Assembly: GCA_002839505.1 (NCBI GenBank)
Contig: PGYE01000001.1
Location: forward strand, 934,425 to 998,424
Reading direction: 5' to 3'
DNA from: Candidatus Peregrinibacteria bacterium HGW-Peregrinibacteria-1
Lineage (GTDB): Bacteria; Patescibacteriota; Gracilibacteria; UBA1369; LOWO2-01-FULL-3
Length of the DNA: 64,000 bases
Part shown: in pieces, positions 15,983 to 24,895 of the stretch
How positions within the stretch are numbered: position 1 is the stretch's first letter
Layout of the letters: every line of letters begins with the position of its first letter
Translations under genes and position numbers: made by a program
The notes under the pieces: model-generated
Told to the model about the DNA's origin: nothing
Database searches by the model: none
The model's input: only the letters and a program-made list of their open reading frames with translations

Positions 15983-16957
15983 ATGAAAGACTTTATAAAA
16001 AACCTTCACAACCGCGCAAGGAAATTACGCAAAACTATTGTGCTACCAGAAGGTACATCGGAAAAAATATTGAGAGCCGCCGACATCATACAACGCAAAA
16101 AAATTGCTGGCCTGATTCTATTGGGGCCTAAAAATCAAATTCAAAAAAAAGTCCAAGAATTGAAACTTAAAATCGATCTTGAACAAATTAAAATTATCGA
16201 CCCAAAGAAATCAAAAAAACTACAGGAAAAATATGCCCAAGAACTCTTTAAACTCCGAAAAGAAAAGGGCATGACACTTGAAAAAGCCCACGAAATCATT
16301 CCGAATTTCAATTACTTTGGCACCATGATGGTGCACTTTGGCGATGCCGACGGCATGGTCACCGGAGCAACCTGTTCCACTGCCGACTCCATCAGACCAG
16401 CTTTGCAAATAATCAAAACCAAAAAACAATTCCACAAAATATCCGGCGTTTACATATTAATCCTCAAAGACCGCATTTTGCTTTGTGCCGACACCGCCAT
16501 CATCATCGAACCTCATCCCCACGACCTCGCCAACATCGCAATCGACACCGCTGAAACCGCTGCCAGGCTCGGCCTCACCCCTCGCGTTGCCCTCCTGTCA
16601 TTTTCCACCAAGGGATCCGCCGACCACCCCAACATTGAAAAAATTCACGAGGCCCTCGCTATCATCAAAAGCCAAAAACCTGACCTCATCATTGATGGTG
16701 AAATACAAGCCGATGCCGCACTTGTTCCCATCGTCGCCAAAAGCAAAGCCCCCAAAAGTCCAATACAAGGCAATGCCAATGTACTGATCTTCCCAAATCT
16801 CGAGTCCGGAAACATCGCCTACAAACTAATAGAACGACTAGCAAATGCCATCGCAATCGGCCCAGTACTCCAGGGTCTCAACAAACCAATAAACGACCTC
16901 TCACGCGGTTGCAGCTATCAAGATATCGTCATATGTAGCAGCTTTCACCGTCTGTGA
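15983..16957 (+). CDS. pta: phosphate acetyltransferase
   Basis: Catalyses acetyl-CoA + phosphate to acetyl phosphate + CoA; with AckA this yields ATP and acetate. The 324-aa length fits the short catalytic Pta form without the N-terminal regulatory domains of long enterobacterial enzymes. Family landmarks include IVLPEGTSEKILRAA, HFGDADGMVTGATCSTADS, ALLSFSTKGSADHP and DGEIQADAALVP. The stop overlaps the next start (GTGA), and ackA follows one gene later, so the three genes are probably one fermentation operon. Confidence 0.95.
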   Translation: MKDFIKNLHNRARKLRKTIVLPEGTSEKILRAADIIQRKKIAGLILLGPKNQIQKKVQELKLKIDLEQIKIIDPKKSKKLQEKYAQELFKLRKEKGMTLEKAHEIIPNFNYFGTMMVHFGDADGMVTGATCSTADSIRPALQIIKTKKQFHKISGVYILILKDRILLCADTAIIIEPHPHDLANIAIDTAETAARLGLTPRVALLSFSTKGSADHPNIEKIHEALAIIKSQKPDLIIDGEIQADAALVPIVAKSKAPKSPIQGNANVLIFPNLESGNIAYKLIERLANAIAIGPVLQGLNKPINDLSRGCSYQDIVICSSFHRL

Positions 16958-17448
16958 AGGCGAAGATAACAAATCATAAAATGGAAAAACCTGACAGTCT
17001 CAACATACCGGCATTTCAAAGAAAAAAAATGCTGGAAAAGAAAATTAAAGACAGCCAAAAACCATTACGAGCCACCAGAAAAACTCGTCCAAAGACAAAG
17101 ACCGACACCATGCTGACGCTCAGTGTCAACAACACCATTCCAACCATCGAAAGAATTACTGCCAGCGCCTCCACCATCACCCCCGAAGTCACACTGCGAA
17201 ACTTCAAACCAGCCGGAACCCTCGAACGCTACTTTCAAGCATTAAAAGTTGCCATTATCTCAACCGAAACAACCATAAGAGTCGGGGACAAAATATTATT
17301 CGAACACGAAGATGGATTCTTCGAGCAAACCATTGACTCCATTCAGATCAATCGACAACCAGTCGAAAAAGCTGATAAAGGCTGTAAAATAGGTATTCAG
17401 ACACTGATCCAGCCGCTCTCCGGCCGCAAAATATATAAAGAACTTTAA
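16954..17448 (+). CDS. EF-Tu-domain-II-like protein between pta and ackA
   Basis: The GTG start at 16954 overlaps the pta stop by 4 nt; ATG 16981 is an alternative. The first 60 residues are basic and look disordered. The C-terminal 90 residues match the beta-barrel of translation factor domain II: VGDKILFEHEDGFFEQTIDS, then QINRQPVEKADKGCKIGI. Stand-alone proteins of this kind are often labelled translation elongation factor-like in CPR genomes. There is no GTPase domain, so it cannot be a translation factor itself. Its place inside the pta-ackA pair is striking and its role unknown. Confidence 0.72.
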   Translation: MKAKITNHKMEKPDSLNIPAFQRKKMLEKKIKDSQKPLRATRKTRPKTKTDTMLTLSVNNTIPTIERITASASTITPEVTLRNFKPAGTLERYFQALKVAIISTETTIRVGDKILFEHEDGFFEQTIDSIQINRQPVEKADKGCKIGIQTLIQPLSGRKIYKEL

Positions 17449-17464
17449 AAAAAGAACTACAAAA

Positions 17465-18649
17465 ATGAAAATATTAGTCATCAACTCCGGCTCATCCTCT
17501 GTGAAGTTCAAACTCTTTCAACACGGAAAAAAACTCCAAGAACTGGCCAGCGGAATGATTGACTCAATAGGAACTCCTCATTGTACTTTTATTTACAAAA
17601 CCCAAGAAAACACCAACCAACTTCCTCACAAAACACGCACCAACCGTCAAGCCATTAAGACGATTATTAGACACCTCATTAGCGAAAATTTAATCAAAAA
17701 CCACAAAGACATCGCAATAGTAGGCCATCGCGTTGTGCACGGTGGCGACAAGCTGACCGCCCCCACCTTAATAAACAAGAATGTCATCAAAGAAATCGCA
17801 AAACTAACCACCTTGGCCCCTCTCCACAACAACGCCAATCTAAAATCAATCACAAACTCCATCAAACTCATAAAACAAGCACGCCATGTTGCAATTTTCG
17901 ACACAGCCTTCCACCAAACAATGCCAGAAGTAGCTTACCGCTACGCCATCCCCACCGAGTATTTAGAAAAACACAAAATTCGACGCTACGGATTTCATGG
18001 CACAAGCCACAGTTATGTCATCAAAGAAGCAATCAAGTTACTAAAAAACAAATCCGCAAAGATAATATCCTGTCACCTAGGTAATGGCTCATCAATCACC
18101 GCCTATCACAAAAAAGTTCTCGACACCACAATGGGATTCGGCCCTCTCGAAGGCATACCCATGGGAACTCGCTCCGGAACAATTGACCCAACCATCATAC
18201 TGCATCTGTCCGAAACACTAAAAATGCCCACCTCCAAAATCAAAAACCTCCTCAACAACGAATCCGGACTAAAAGCACTATCCGAATTAAGCTCCGACAT
18301 GCGGCTCATCCATCAAGCTGCCACCAAAGGAGATCAAAAAGCCCAATTTGCCATCAAATACCTCGCCTACCGCTGCGCACTACAAATCGCCGGCTACATT
18401 GCCATCCTCGGAGGAGTCGATGCCATCACCTTCACAGCCGGAATCGGCAGAAACGCCTACTACCTGCGCCAAGAAATTTTCCAAAACCTCAAAATCTTTG
18501 GCATCACACTATCCCCCACTGCCAACAAAAACTGCCAACAACTCATATCCAAAAAAACCAGCACCGCCAAAGTCTTTATCATCCCCACCGATGAAGAACT
18601 GGAAATAGCAAATCAGAGCCTGCAACTAATCAAGTCTCTCAAAAAATAA
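17465..18649 (+). CDS. ackA: acetate kinase
   Basis: Transfers phosphate from acetyl phosphate to ADP, giving acetate and ATP. At 394 aa it is of standard length. The N-terminal phosphate-binding VINSGSSSVKFKLF, VGHRVVHGG, FHGTSHSYV, ISCHLGNGSSI and GGVDAITFTAGIG segments of the ASKHA fold are all present. It starts 16 bp after the EF-Tu-like gene and completes the Pta-AckA pathway. Confidence 0.96.
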   Translation: MKILVINSGSSSVKFKLFQHGKKLQELASGMIDSIGTPHCTFIYKTQENTNQLPHKTRTNRQAIKTIIRHLISENLIKNHKDIAIVGHRVVHGGDKLTAPTLINKNVIKEIAKLTTLAPLHNNANLKSITNSIKLIKQARHVAIFDTAFHQTMPEVAYRYAIPTEYLEKHKIRRYGFHGTSHSYVIKEAIKLLKNKSAKIISCHLGNGSSITAYHKKVLDTTMGFGPLEGIPMGTRSGTIDPTIILHLSETLKMPTSKIKNLLNNESGLKALSELSSDMRLIHQAATKGDQKAQFAIKYLAYRCALQIAGYIAILGGVDAITFTAGIGRNAYYLRQEIFQNLKIFGITLSPTANKNCQQLISKKTSTAKVFIIPTDEELEIANQSLQLIKSLKK

Positions 18650-18661
18650 CCCCGGAAAGAA

Positions 18662-20635
18662 TTACAAACTCTCCTTATAAACCTTATCCTTCGTAATCAA
18701 GTACACCTGATTGCTTTCTTGATCTACAAACATATCTCTCACCTCCCCCACACCATCAAACAAATATTGACGATCATAGTTCAAATCATTATTTCTCGTA
18801 TCCTTCTTAAATACCAATAATCGCCCGGCAAATCCATCCAACACAAATACCTCTGACATCGAATTAGTCGTAAATATCACATTTGGAGACTGCAAAGCTG
18901 TCAAAGGACGATTATTTATAGACGCCCCAGCATCTTTACCACTTAAGTATCGCTTAATTTCCCCCGTCTGATCCAAAGTCAAAATTGTTGCATCAATCAC
19001 AAAGTCCGTAACCTCCGCCAAATCAACCTCCTCTAAGAAATATGGTTCCGCTTTACTAAACCCATCCAAGGCCCCACTAAACTGATATCTCCATACTTGA
19101 TTTCCCTCATTATTCAACAAATAAATACGATTTCCCCAAGATTCTATATCTGAAGCCTGATAAAAACTTCCATCACTAGTACTCAATACCCTAAACCCAC
19201 CAGCGTTATATTCAATAATATTGCCCTTATCCGTCAAAAACATTATCGCATCTCGATCCTCAAACCCCGTCGCATCTACGATCTTATCACCTTCCGAAAT
19301 ACTGACAGGCGCTTGCAAATTATCAATCATCAACTCAAATAACAGATCATCTCCATATATAAACTCTCGATCCCCAATCTTCACAAATCCTCTAATATTT
19401 GGATTACCATAAGATAAGCTACCAAAATCCACCAACGGCACCAAATCAACCTTTCTGATCACACCATCCAAAGTATCCCTCAAATCATTGATCTTCAAAA
19501 TACTTGTCTTCGCCTCATTTCTGAAATATCCGGAATTGAGAATTTCCAAAGAATCTTCATAAGCCTGATCCAGCATAATTTTTGCCGCCTCCTTATCATA
19601 AGAAACTCTTGTCGTCGCCTCGGCTATACTGGCCTCAACACCAATCAAAACCGCCTCATATTGCTTTGCCTCCTTGCTGACAAAAAAGCCTGAACTCACC
19701 ATAACCACCAACACAATGATCGCAATCGCCCCCAAAGCCAGCGGAACCATCTTACTATTAGTAAAAATATTACTCGCCCTTCCATCCTTATTATGTCCAA
19801 CCTGCACTCGCCCTCTCACACTTCGTCCTTTTCGGTTCCGCAATTTAGCAGTCATCCCAGAAACCGCCTTACCCATAACCTCTTTTCCCTTATTTAATGC
19901 TGCTCCCCACTTGCCCGAATCCACCTCCACTCTGCCAGCAGATGCCCCGTTCTTATTTTCCATCGCAACCTCACCGTCTCCACTATCACTAAACAACACC
20001 CCTATCATCCCCACCTTGCTTAAAATCTCACTGGAAACAGCATCCTTAATATCCGCCAAAATCTCATCCGCCCTCCTCGGGACTATCACCTGCGCCAACT
20101 CCGTCTTACTGATATATCGCAACAACCTCGTTGACGACAACAAAACAAAGTCCCCTTTCTCCACATTCCCACTGGCGATACTAAAAAACACATCATCGCT
20201 ATCCTTAGCATTCTCCGACAGCCCATCGGTCACAACACTGACAAATTTTTTCCTCACCAAGTATGCCTCGGCATCTCCAGTCTGCGTCAAAAAAAGGCTA
20301 TCTCCAACTACTGCCGCAATAATAATGTTCAACTCACCAATATATCCTGACGGCTTTTCATTTTTAAACTCCGACAAAATATCATTCACTGCCTTCAAAG
20401 CATCCTCAAACCTCTCATATGAATCCTTCTCCAAATGTTTGAAAAAAACCGCCTGCATCGTCTCAAACAACACCGCACCTATCTCCTCGGCGTCCAATGG
20501 ATTATTACCAATCTCCAAATTAACAAAAAGACTACCTCCCTTCTGCTCTCCTTCATCAGGAAAACCATAATAATAATTCTCTAAAAAAGAATTGTCGCTT
20601 CGCCCAAAAAAAAGAAATTCGTGACTGGACTGCAT
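18662..20635 (-). CDS. membrane protein with degenerate PP2C-like domain and extracytoplasmic propeller-like region
   Basis: Residues 30-225 follow the PP2C/SpoIIE fold (AAVVGDSLFLTQTGDAEAYL at 108-126, VVTDGLSE, FVLLSS). However, the first metal-binding aspartate motif (DGxG) is replaced by VNLEIGN, and the last acidic motif is unclear, so it may be a pseudophosphatase. A basic linker leads to one membrane helix at about 297-319. The 340-residue outer part has repeated short blocks (GDREFIYGDDLLFEL, DKGNIIEYNAG, NRIYLLNNEGNQVWRY) like a beta-propeller. The topology suggests an outside sensor linked to an inside phosphatase-like module. It is monocistronic, convergent with ackA (12 bp) and divergent from rpmH. 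Confidence 0.75.
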   Translation of the reverse strand: MQSSHEFLFFGRSDNSFLENYYYGFPDEGEQKGGSLFVNLEIGNNPLDAEEIGAVLFETMQAVFFKHLEKDSYERFEDALKAVNDILSEFKNEKPSGYIGELNIIIAAVVGDSLFLTQTGDAEAYLVRKKFVSVVTDGLSENAKDSDDVFFSIASGNVEKGDFVLLSSTRLLRYISKTELAQVIVPRRADEILADIKDAVSSEILSKVGMIGVLFSDSGDGEVAMENKNGASAGRVEVDSGKWGAALNKGKEVMGKAVSGMTAKLRNRKGRSVRGRVQVGHNKDGRASNIFTNSKMVPLALGAIAIIVLVVMVSSGFFVSKEAKQYEAVLIGVEASIAEATTRVSYDKEAAKIMLDQAYEDSLEILNSGYFRNEAKTSILKINDLRDTLDGVIRKVDLVPLVDFGSLSYGNPNIRGFVKIGDREFIYGDDLLFELMIDNLQAPVSISEGDKIVDATGFEDRDAIMFLTDKGNIIEYNAGGFRVLSTSDGSFYQASDIESWGNRIYLLNNEGNQVWRYQFSGALDGFSKAEPYFLEEVDLAEVTDFVIDATILTLDQTGEIKRYLSGKDAGASINNRPLTALQSPNVIFTTNSMSEVFVLDGFAGRLLVFKKDTRNNDLNYDRQYLFDGVGEVRDMFVDQESNQVYLITKDKVYKESL

Positions 20636-20757
20636 ATTAATGCTCTATCATTCAAATAGGAACTAATCAGCTTGAACTAGTCAAACTATGTGAAATATAC
20701 AAAAATACACGCAACCTAGCAAGGAATTTAGCCAAAAAACACAACTCAATTTAATAT

Positions 20758-20786
20758 TTGACTTTAGAAATACTTAAATATAGAAT
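20758..20786 (+). promoter_or_regulatory. promoter of the rpmH-rnpA-yidC-jag cluster
   Basis: TTGACT (20758-20763), a 17-bp spacer and TAGAAT (20781-20786), 24 bp before the rpmH ATG. No DnaA boxes are visible in 20640-20810. Confidence 0.7.
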
Positions 20787-20810
20787 CAGCGGGCAATTTA
20801 TCACAACGAA

Positions 20811-20939
20811 ATGTTAGGAAAACTCAAAAAACGAAAGAGATTAAGAACACACGGCTTCCTAAGTCGTGCCGCTTCTGTACTTAAAGCTAGACGCCGCAAA
20901 GGAAGAAAAGCTCTAACAGTATCGATTCACTCCAAATAA
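20811..20939 (+). CDS. rpmH: 50S ribosomal protein L34
   Basis: A 42-residue, very basic protein (MLGKLKKRKRLRTHGFLSRA, ending TVSIHSK) with the L34 pattern of basic N-terminus, HGFLSR and a run of arginines and lysines. It binds 23S rRNA in the large subunit. It leads the conserved rpmH-rnpA-yidC-jag order and has a good promoter. Confidence 0.93.
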   Translation: MLGKLKKRKRLRTHGFLSRAASVLKARRRKGRKALTVSIHSK

Positions 20940-20956
20940 TCGAAGACCACTCTTTA

Positions 20957-21280
20957 ATGATACCAACAAAAAAAAGAGTACCAAGGCAGAAAATACCGTT
21001 CATTCTCAAAAAAGGGCATCAAAGGGCAAGTAACACACTCATAATCAGGTATATGGAGAATTTTGAAGTCTTCCATCGCACCAGAACGATCGTGAGTAAA
21101 AAAATCGCTAAAAAGGCCGTTACTAGAAATAGTGTTCGTCGCCAAATCCATGGAGCAATCCTTCAGCAAACAGAAGCGACCTCACAAGGCTATGATATAA
21201 TCATCATACCAAAGAAAAAAATCCTCGACGCGGACTTTTCAACAATTAAATCTGACCTCTCAACCATATGGATAAATTAA
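20957..21280 (+). CDS. rnpA: ribonuclease P protein component
   Basis: A basic protein of 107 aa that assists the RNase P RNA in trimming tRNA 5' leaders. The family signature is KKIAKKAVTRNSVRRQIHGA, containing the RNxxRR basic helix. It starts 17 nt after rpmH and overlaps yidC by 13 nt, as in many bacteria. I did not find an RNase P RNA gene in this window. Confidence 0.9.
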   Translation: MIPTKKRVPRQKIPFILKKGHQRASNTLIIRYMENFEVFHRTRTIVSKKIAKKAVTRNSVRRQIHGAILQQTEATSQGYDIIIIPKKKILDADFSTIKSDLSTIWIN

Positions 21281-22518
21281 AAAGATTCTCTCGTAGCCTA
21301 TTATTATTTGTCAGTGTCTTCATCGTGGCACAGCTTATTTTGGTAAACTGTTTCGGTCTCGGAGCTGCCCCACAACAAGTTGACGGCAATATTAATGTCG
21401 AAGTCCTCAAATCTTCATATCCCGTTGGTAAACTTGTCACAGTAAAAGTCACCAACAGCACCACCGAAACTCTCACCATCCCCCACGAATGCCCAAATCC
21501 TCCCCTACAAGTACACAAAATCCAACAAAACCAAGCCGTCCTCCAAATCCCTGAATTCGCCGATGAAATCGACTGCTCCAATGCAACTGACATCATAATA
21601 CCGTCAGGAACAAGCACTCAGGTAACTTTCAAAAACTGGAATAATCAACTATTTGGTGAAACCGGTACCTACTCCGTCACATTAGAAACTGAAATTGATG
21701 GCACCCCAACCATAGTCACCAGTAATAACTTCCAAATAAAAGAACCAGGAATCTTCCGTCAACTATGGAATGGCATTATCTACCGTCCTATATATAACGC
21801 TCTGATTCTCGCCGCATCATACTCTCCTGGTTACAACCTCGGAATCGCAATCATCCTTCTAACCCTGCTAATCCGCACCATCCTTCTCGTACCGGCCGGC
21901 AAAGCCATGAAATCTCAACGGAAAATGTCCGAGATCCAACCCCGAATCCAAGAAGTCAAAGAAAAATACAAAGGTGATCAACAACGAATCGCCATGGAAA
22001 CAATGGCCCTCTGGAAAGAAGCGAATGTAAGCCCAGTCGGCAGCTGTTTACCTATCTTACTCCAATTCCCATTCCTTATTGCCATTTTTTATGCCGTCCA
22101 AAACGGAATCAACCCCGACAATCACTTCCTCCTATACACCACCTACAACAATGTATCTCTCGCAGACATCAACACTAATTTCCTAGGCCTCAACCTCCTC
22201 ACGCCAAACATCTACATCCTACCGCTAATCGTTGGTTCACTACAATTCGTGCAGCTCAAACTCGCCACCTTTAAAACCGCCAAACAAAACAAAAAATCAT
22301 CCGCACCTGGATCCAAAGAAATGCAAACCGCCCAGAAAACAATGGTATTTATTATGCCAGCTCTTATCGCCGTCTTCACCGCCTCCCTGCCAGCAGGAGT
22401 AGGAATCTATTGGGGAACATCCACACTCTATGGCATAATACAACAGATCTTCATTAACAAGTCCTCAACAAGTGGTAGCAACAGCAATGAAGTAAAAGTA
22501 AAAGTTATCAAATCATAA
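21268..22518 (+). CDS. yidC: membrane protein insertase YidC
   Basis: Inserts and folds membrane proteins with or without SecYEG. It has an N-terminal membrane anchor (about 10-30) and a roughly 120-residue extracytoplasmic domain. The conserved five-helix insertase core starts near residue 190 (GIAIILLTLLIRTILLVPAG) with the cytoplasmic helical hairpin KAMKSQRKMSEIQPRIQEVK, then PVGSCLPILLQFPFLIAIFY and ASLPAGVGIYWGTSTLYGII. The 416-aa length lies between the short Gram-positive and long Gram-negative forms. The start overlaps rnpA. Confidence 0.95.
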   Translation: MDKLKRFSRSLLLFVSVFIVAQLILVNCFGLGAAPQQVDGNINVEVLKSSYPVGKLVTVKVTNSTTETLTIPHECPNPPLQVHKIQQNQAVLQIPEFADEIDCSNATDIIIPSGTSTQVTFKNWNNQLFGETGTYSVTLETEIDGTPTIVTSNNFQIKEPGIFRQLWNGIIYRPIYNALILAASYSPGYNLGIAIILLTLLIRTILLVPAGKAMKSQRKMSEIQPRIQEVKEKYKGDQQRIAMETMALWKEANVSPVGSCLPILLQFPFLIAIFYAVQNGINPDNHFLLYTTYNNVSLADINTNFLGLNLLTPNIYILPLIVGSLQFVQLKLATFKTAKQNKKSSAPGSKEMQTAQKTMVFIMPALIAVFTASLPAGVGIYWGTSTLYGIIQQIFINKSSTSGSNSNEVKVKVIKS

Positions 22519-22530
22519 TCCCCCGTCAAT

Positions 22531-22995
22531 ATGGATATCGAAGAAATACTCCATGCAACAATCAATGAGCTTCTTAACATGGTAGGTGTCGAATATGACC
22601 GCGTCACCATCACTCAAGATGAAAACGACGAATACCATCTAAACATCGAAAGCGAAAATCCAAGTCTCCTGATTGGTTACCATGGTGACAATATCCACGC
22701 CTTACAACACATTTTAAAAGTCCTATGTTGGAAAAAGTTACCTAACACCAATTTCAATATCCTCGTAGATGTCGACAACTACCGCAAACGACAAGAAGAA
22801 AACACCATAAAACTCGCTGAAGGTCGGATTGAAAAAGTTCGCACCACCGGCAAACCACAGAGATTACCTGCAATGTCTTCCTACTTCCGTCGCAAAATCC
22901 ACACCCTTTGTATGGGCCCAGGATATGAAGACATTGAAACGCATAGCCGTGGCGAAGGGGCCGACCGCCACATCATTCTACAACTAAAAAGATAA
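22531..22995 (+). CDS. jag: Jag/KhpB-type KH-R3H RNA-binding protein
   Basis: A protein of 154 aa with a KH domain (SLLIGYHGDNIHALQHILK, a GxxG-type loop) followed by an R3H domain (RRKIHTLCMGPGYEDIETHS, then GEGADRHI). It lacks the long N-terminal Jag domain of firmicute proteins. These proteins bind RNA and affect cell elongation and division. It lies 12 bp after yidC, the usual place. Confidence 0.9.
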   Translation: MDIEEILHATINELLNMVGVEYDRVTITQDENDEYHLNIESENPSLLIGYHGDNIHALQHILKVLCWKKLPNTNFNILVDVDNYRKRQEENTIKLAEGRIEKVRTTGKPQRLPAMSSYFRRKIHTLCMGPGYEDIETHSRGEGADRHIILQLKR

Positions 22996-22996
22996 T

Positions 22997-23950
22997 ATGA
23001 TCCTCCAAAATCTAGCGAAAAAAGTTTCAGTATCCCTTCTAGCATTAACCTTCCCTCTTACCGCTATCACAGCAATCGGATTTTCCGATGTCACACTCGG
23101 CACAAAAAACTATGTAGCAATTGAATTCCTTAAAGAAAAAGGCATCATCAGCGGATATGAAGACGGCACATTTAAACCACGCCAACTTGTGTCCCGAGCT
23201 GAAGCCATCAAAATGCTATTAATTGGTACCGGCCAATACACTGATCAATCAATCGAAGAAAAAGCCCAGGAAATCGAGACTCTCCTCTTTACCGATGTCA
23301 ACAACAACGAATGGTACATCCCCTACCTAAAAACCGCCATCCTCAAAGATATCGTCTCCGGATATGATGACAACACCTTCAAGCCCGAACAGACGGTAAA
23401 TCTCGCCGAATCCCTTAAAATCTTCCTCGAAGCTTTTGATGACCTCCAATACCCTGAAGAACAAGAACTCATAGCTGCCATCGAACACAACAAGATCAGT
23501 GATATCGATCTCGAAAGCTGGTATGCCAAATATGTCAAATACGCCGCGGCGAAAGATCTCCTCGAAATATTCAACGACTACAATGTAAACCCTGACCAAG
23601 AAATGACCCGCGGACACATCGCGGAAATCATCTACCGACACATGCTCGCGCAAGAAGGTTATCGATTTGGTAAAGCCACCTTCTATGGTAAAGCCGTCCA
23701 AGGCAATTTCACGGCTTCCGGAGAAAGATTCGACATGAACACACACACCGCCGCCCACCGCACCCTCCCCTTCGGAACAGTCGTAAAAGTCACAAACCTT
23801 GCCAACAATAAATCGGTTGATGTAAAAATAAATGATAGAGGCCCATACGGCCCGGGAAGAGTAATTGACCTATCCTCTTCAGCCTTCGCTGAAATAGCCT
23901 CTCTAGGAGCCGGTGTAATCCATGTAAACTACCAAGTAATAAGCGAATAA
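22997..23950 (+). CDS. SLH-domain protein with C-terminal RlpA-like barrel
   Basis: A signal peptide (about 1-27, ALTFPLTAITAIGF) leads to three SLH repeats (about 28-205: FSDVTLGTKNYVAIEFLKEK, GYEDGTFKPRQLVSRAEAIK and two weaker copies). The last 100 residues form a double-psi beta-barrel of the RlpA type (ATFYGKAVQGNFTASGERFD, HRTLPFGTVVKVTNLANNKS, KINDRGPYGPGRVIDLS). RlpA proteins cut or bind peptidoglycan strands; SLH repeats hold proteins on secondary wall polymers. It is an exported wall-remodelling protein, co-transcribed with jag (1-bp gap) and followed by a single-TM gene. Confidence 0.88.
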   Translation: MILQNLAKKVSVSLLALTFPLTAITAIGFSDVTLGTKNYVAIEFLKEKGIISGYEDGTFKPRQLVSRAEAIKMLLIGTGQYTDQSIEEKAQEIETLLFTDVNNNEWYIPYLKTAILKDIVSGYDDNTFKPEQTVNLAESLKIFLEAFDDLQYPEEQELIAAIEHNKISDIDLESWYAKYVKYAAAKDLLEIFNDYNVNPDQEMTRGHIAEIIYRHMLAQEGYRFGKATFYGKAVQGNFTASGERFDMNTHTAAHRTLPFGTVVKVTNLANNKSVDVKINDRGPYGPGRVIDLSSSAFAEIASLGAGVIHVNYQVISE

Positions 23951-24300
23951 TGTCCAAAAACATCGAATTAACACGACGAACTTACAAAACTCGCAAAAAA
24001 ACGAGCCTCAATATCCAAACCCAAAAAACTATTAAATCATTAATAGTAACCCTCACCTCAATAATCATCATACTAAGTGGAGTATTCCTCTTTACAACAG
24101 GGGAAATCGGCCTCAAAGGAAACCAACTCACCCAGCAAAAACTACGCAACCAAGAGCTTAAAACCGAAAGCAAAGAATTAACTCAAAAAATCACCATCTC
24201 TGCCTCAATCAAACACCAACAAGAACAACAAAATGTTCAGAAAATGGCTACCACCAATGAGCTCACCTATATCACACCTGAAGACAACAGCATCAACTGA
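23950..24300 (+). CDS. FtsL/DivIC-like single-TM protein (116 aa)
   Basis: A basic cytoplasmic N-terminus, one membrane helix at about 30-50 (SLIVTLTSIIIILSGVFLFT) and a charged coiled-coil segment outside (LTQQKLRNQELKTESKELTQ). This topology is that of FtsL/DivIC-type divisome proteins, which lack strong sequence motifs. The start overlaps the preceding stop by 1 nt. Assignment by shape only. Confidence 0.6.
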   Translation: MSKNIELTRRTYKTRKKTSLNIQTQKTIKSLIVTLTSIIIILSGVFLFTTGEIGLKGNQLTQQKLRNQELKTESKELTQKITISASIKHQQEQQNVQKMATTNELTYITPEDNSIN

Positions 24301-24318
24301 AATTCACTCCAAATCAAA

Positions 24319-24346
24319 TTGACAGAATAGAGCCAATCATTATACT
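24319..24346 (+). promoter_or_regulatory. tRNA-Glu promoter
   Basis: TTGACA (24319-24324), a 16-bp spacer and TATACT (24341-24346), 18 bp before the mature tRNA. Confidence 0.65.
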
Positions 24347-24364
24347 GGCTTAGCATAAAAACAC

Positions 24365-24439
24365 GGGGCCATCGTCTAGTGGTTAGGACATCAGGTTTTC
24401 ATCCTGGAAACAGGGGTTCAATTCCCCTTGGCCCTACCA
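24365..24439 (+). tRNA. tRNA-Glu (TTC)
   Basis: A 75-nt cloverleaf with acceptor GGGGCCA/TGGCCCT (first pair G-T), anticodon loop with TTC and T-arm GGGGTTCAATTCCCC. CCA is encoded (24437-24439). It reads GAA and GAG codons. Confidence 0.95.
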
Positions 24440-24469
24440 ACAATCCAAAATCAGTAACCTGACATTATT

Positions 24470-24829
24470 TTGCCTAATAAGAAGATTCCTCTCGCCATAG
24501 CAAAACCAATAACCAAACCAATCAATGGTTTTTTTGACTTCATACGCGAACAAGGCGTCGTCGGCCTCGCCATCGGCTTCCTGCTCGGTGGAGCCGTCAG
24601 TGACCTAGTCAAATCACTTGTAAACAACATCATCAACCCCTTCATCGGCCTCATAATCCCAAACACTGAAAAACTCGCCGAAGCCCAAATCGGCACCTTC
24701 ACCTATGGCGCCTTCGTCACCACACTCATAAACTTCATCGTCATCGCCGGCGTCGTCTACTGGATCTTCAAAGGCCTCAAAATCGAACAATTCGACAGCA
24801 AAAAAGGAACCACCAAAATCACAAAATAA
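24470..24829 (+). CDS. mscL: large-conductance mechanosensitive channel
   Basis: A 119-aa, two-helix channel protein: helix 1 VVGLAIGFLLGGAVSDLVKS with the conserved small-residue pore lining, a periplasmic loop, and helix 2 LINFIVIAGVVYWIFKGL. It opens under membrane tension to release solutes in osmotic downshock. The best start is TTG at 24470; no suitable ATG lies near the N-terminus. It lies between tRNA-Glu and tRNA-Gln, 30 nt after the first, so it may share the tRNA promoter. Confidence 0.85.
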   Translation: MPNKKIPLAIAKPITKPINGFFDFIREQGVVGLAIGFLLGGAVSDLVKSLVNNIINPFIGLIIPNTEKLAEAQIGTFTYGAFVTTLINFIVIAGVVYWIFKGLKIEQFDSKKGTTKITK

Positions 24830-24847
24830 GTCAAAACCAAACAGAAA

Positions 24848-24876
24848 TTGACTTAGTACAAACAGCTTGCTAAATT
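24848..24876 (+). promoter_or_regulatory. possible tRNA-Gln promoter
   Basis: TTGACT (24848-24853), a 17-bp spacer and TAAATT (24871-24876). A short hairpin GCTTGC/GCAAGC (24865-24884) overlaps the -10 region and could instead end the mscL transcript, though no T-run follows. Confidence 0.4.
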
Positions 24877-24895
24877 AAGCAAGCAAATTTCACAC

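Noticed and set aside
19674..20570. 298-codon plus-strand ORF opposite the PP2C-like gene
   Set aside because: Shadow of the minus-strand gene, which has clear domain motifs.
20640..20810. Replication origin next to rpmH
   Set aside because: No DnaA-box cluster, no dnaA nearby and no visible skew switch; only a TTATCACAA-like string was seen.
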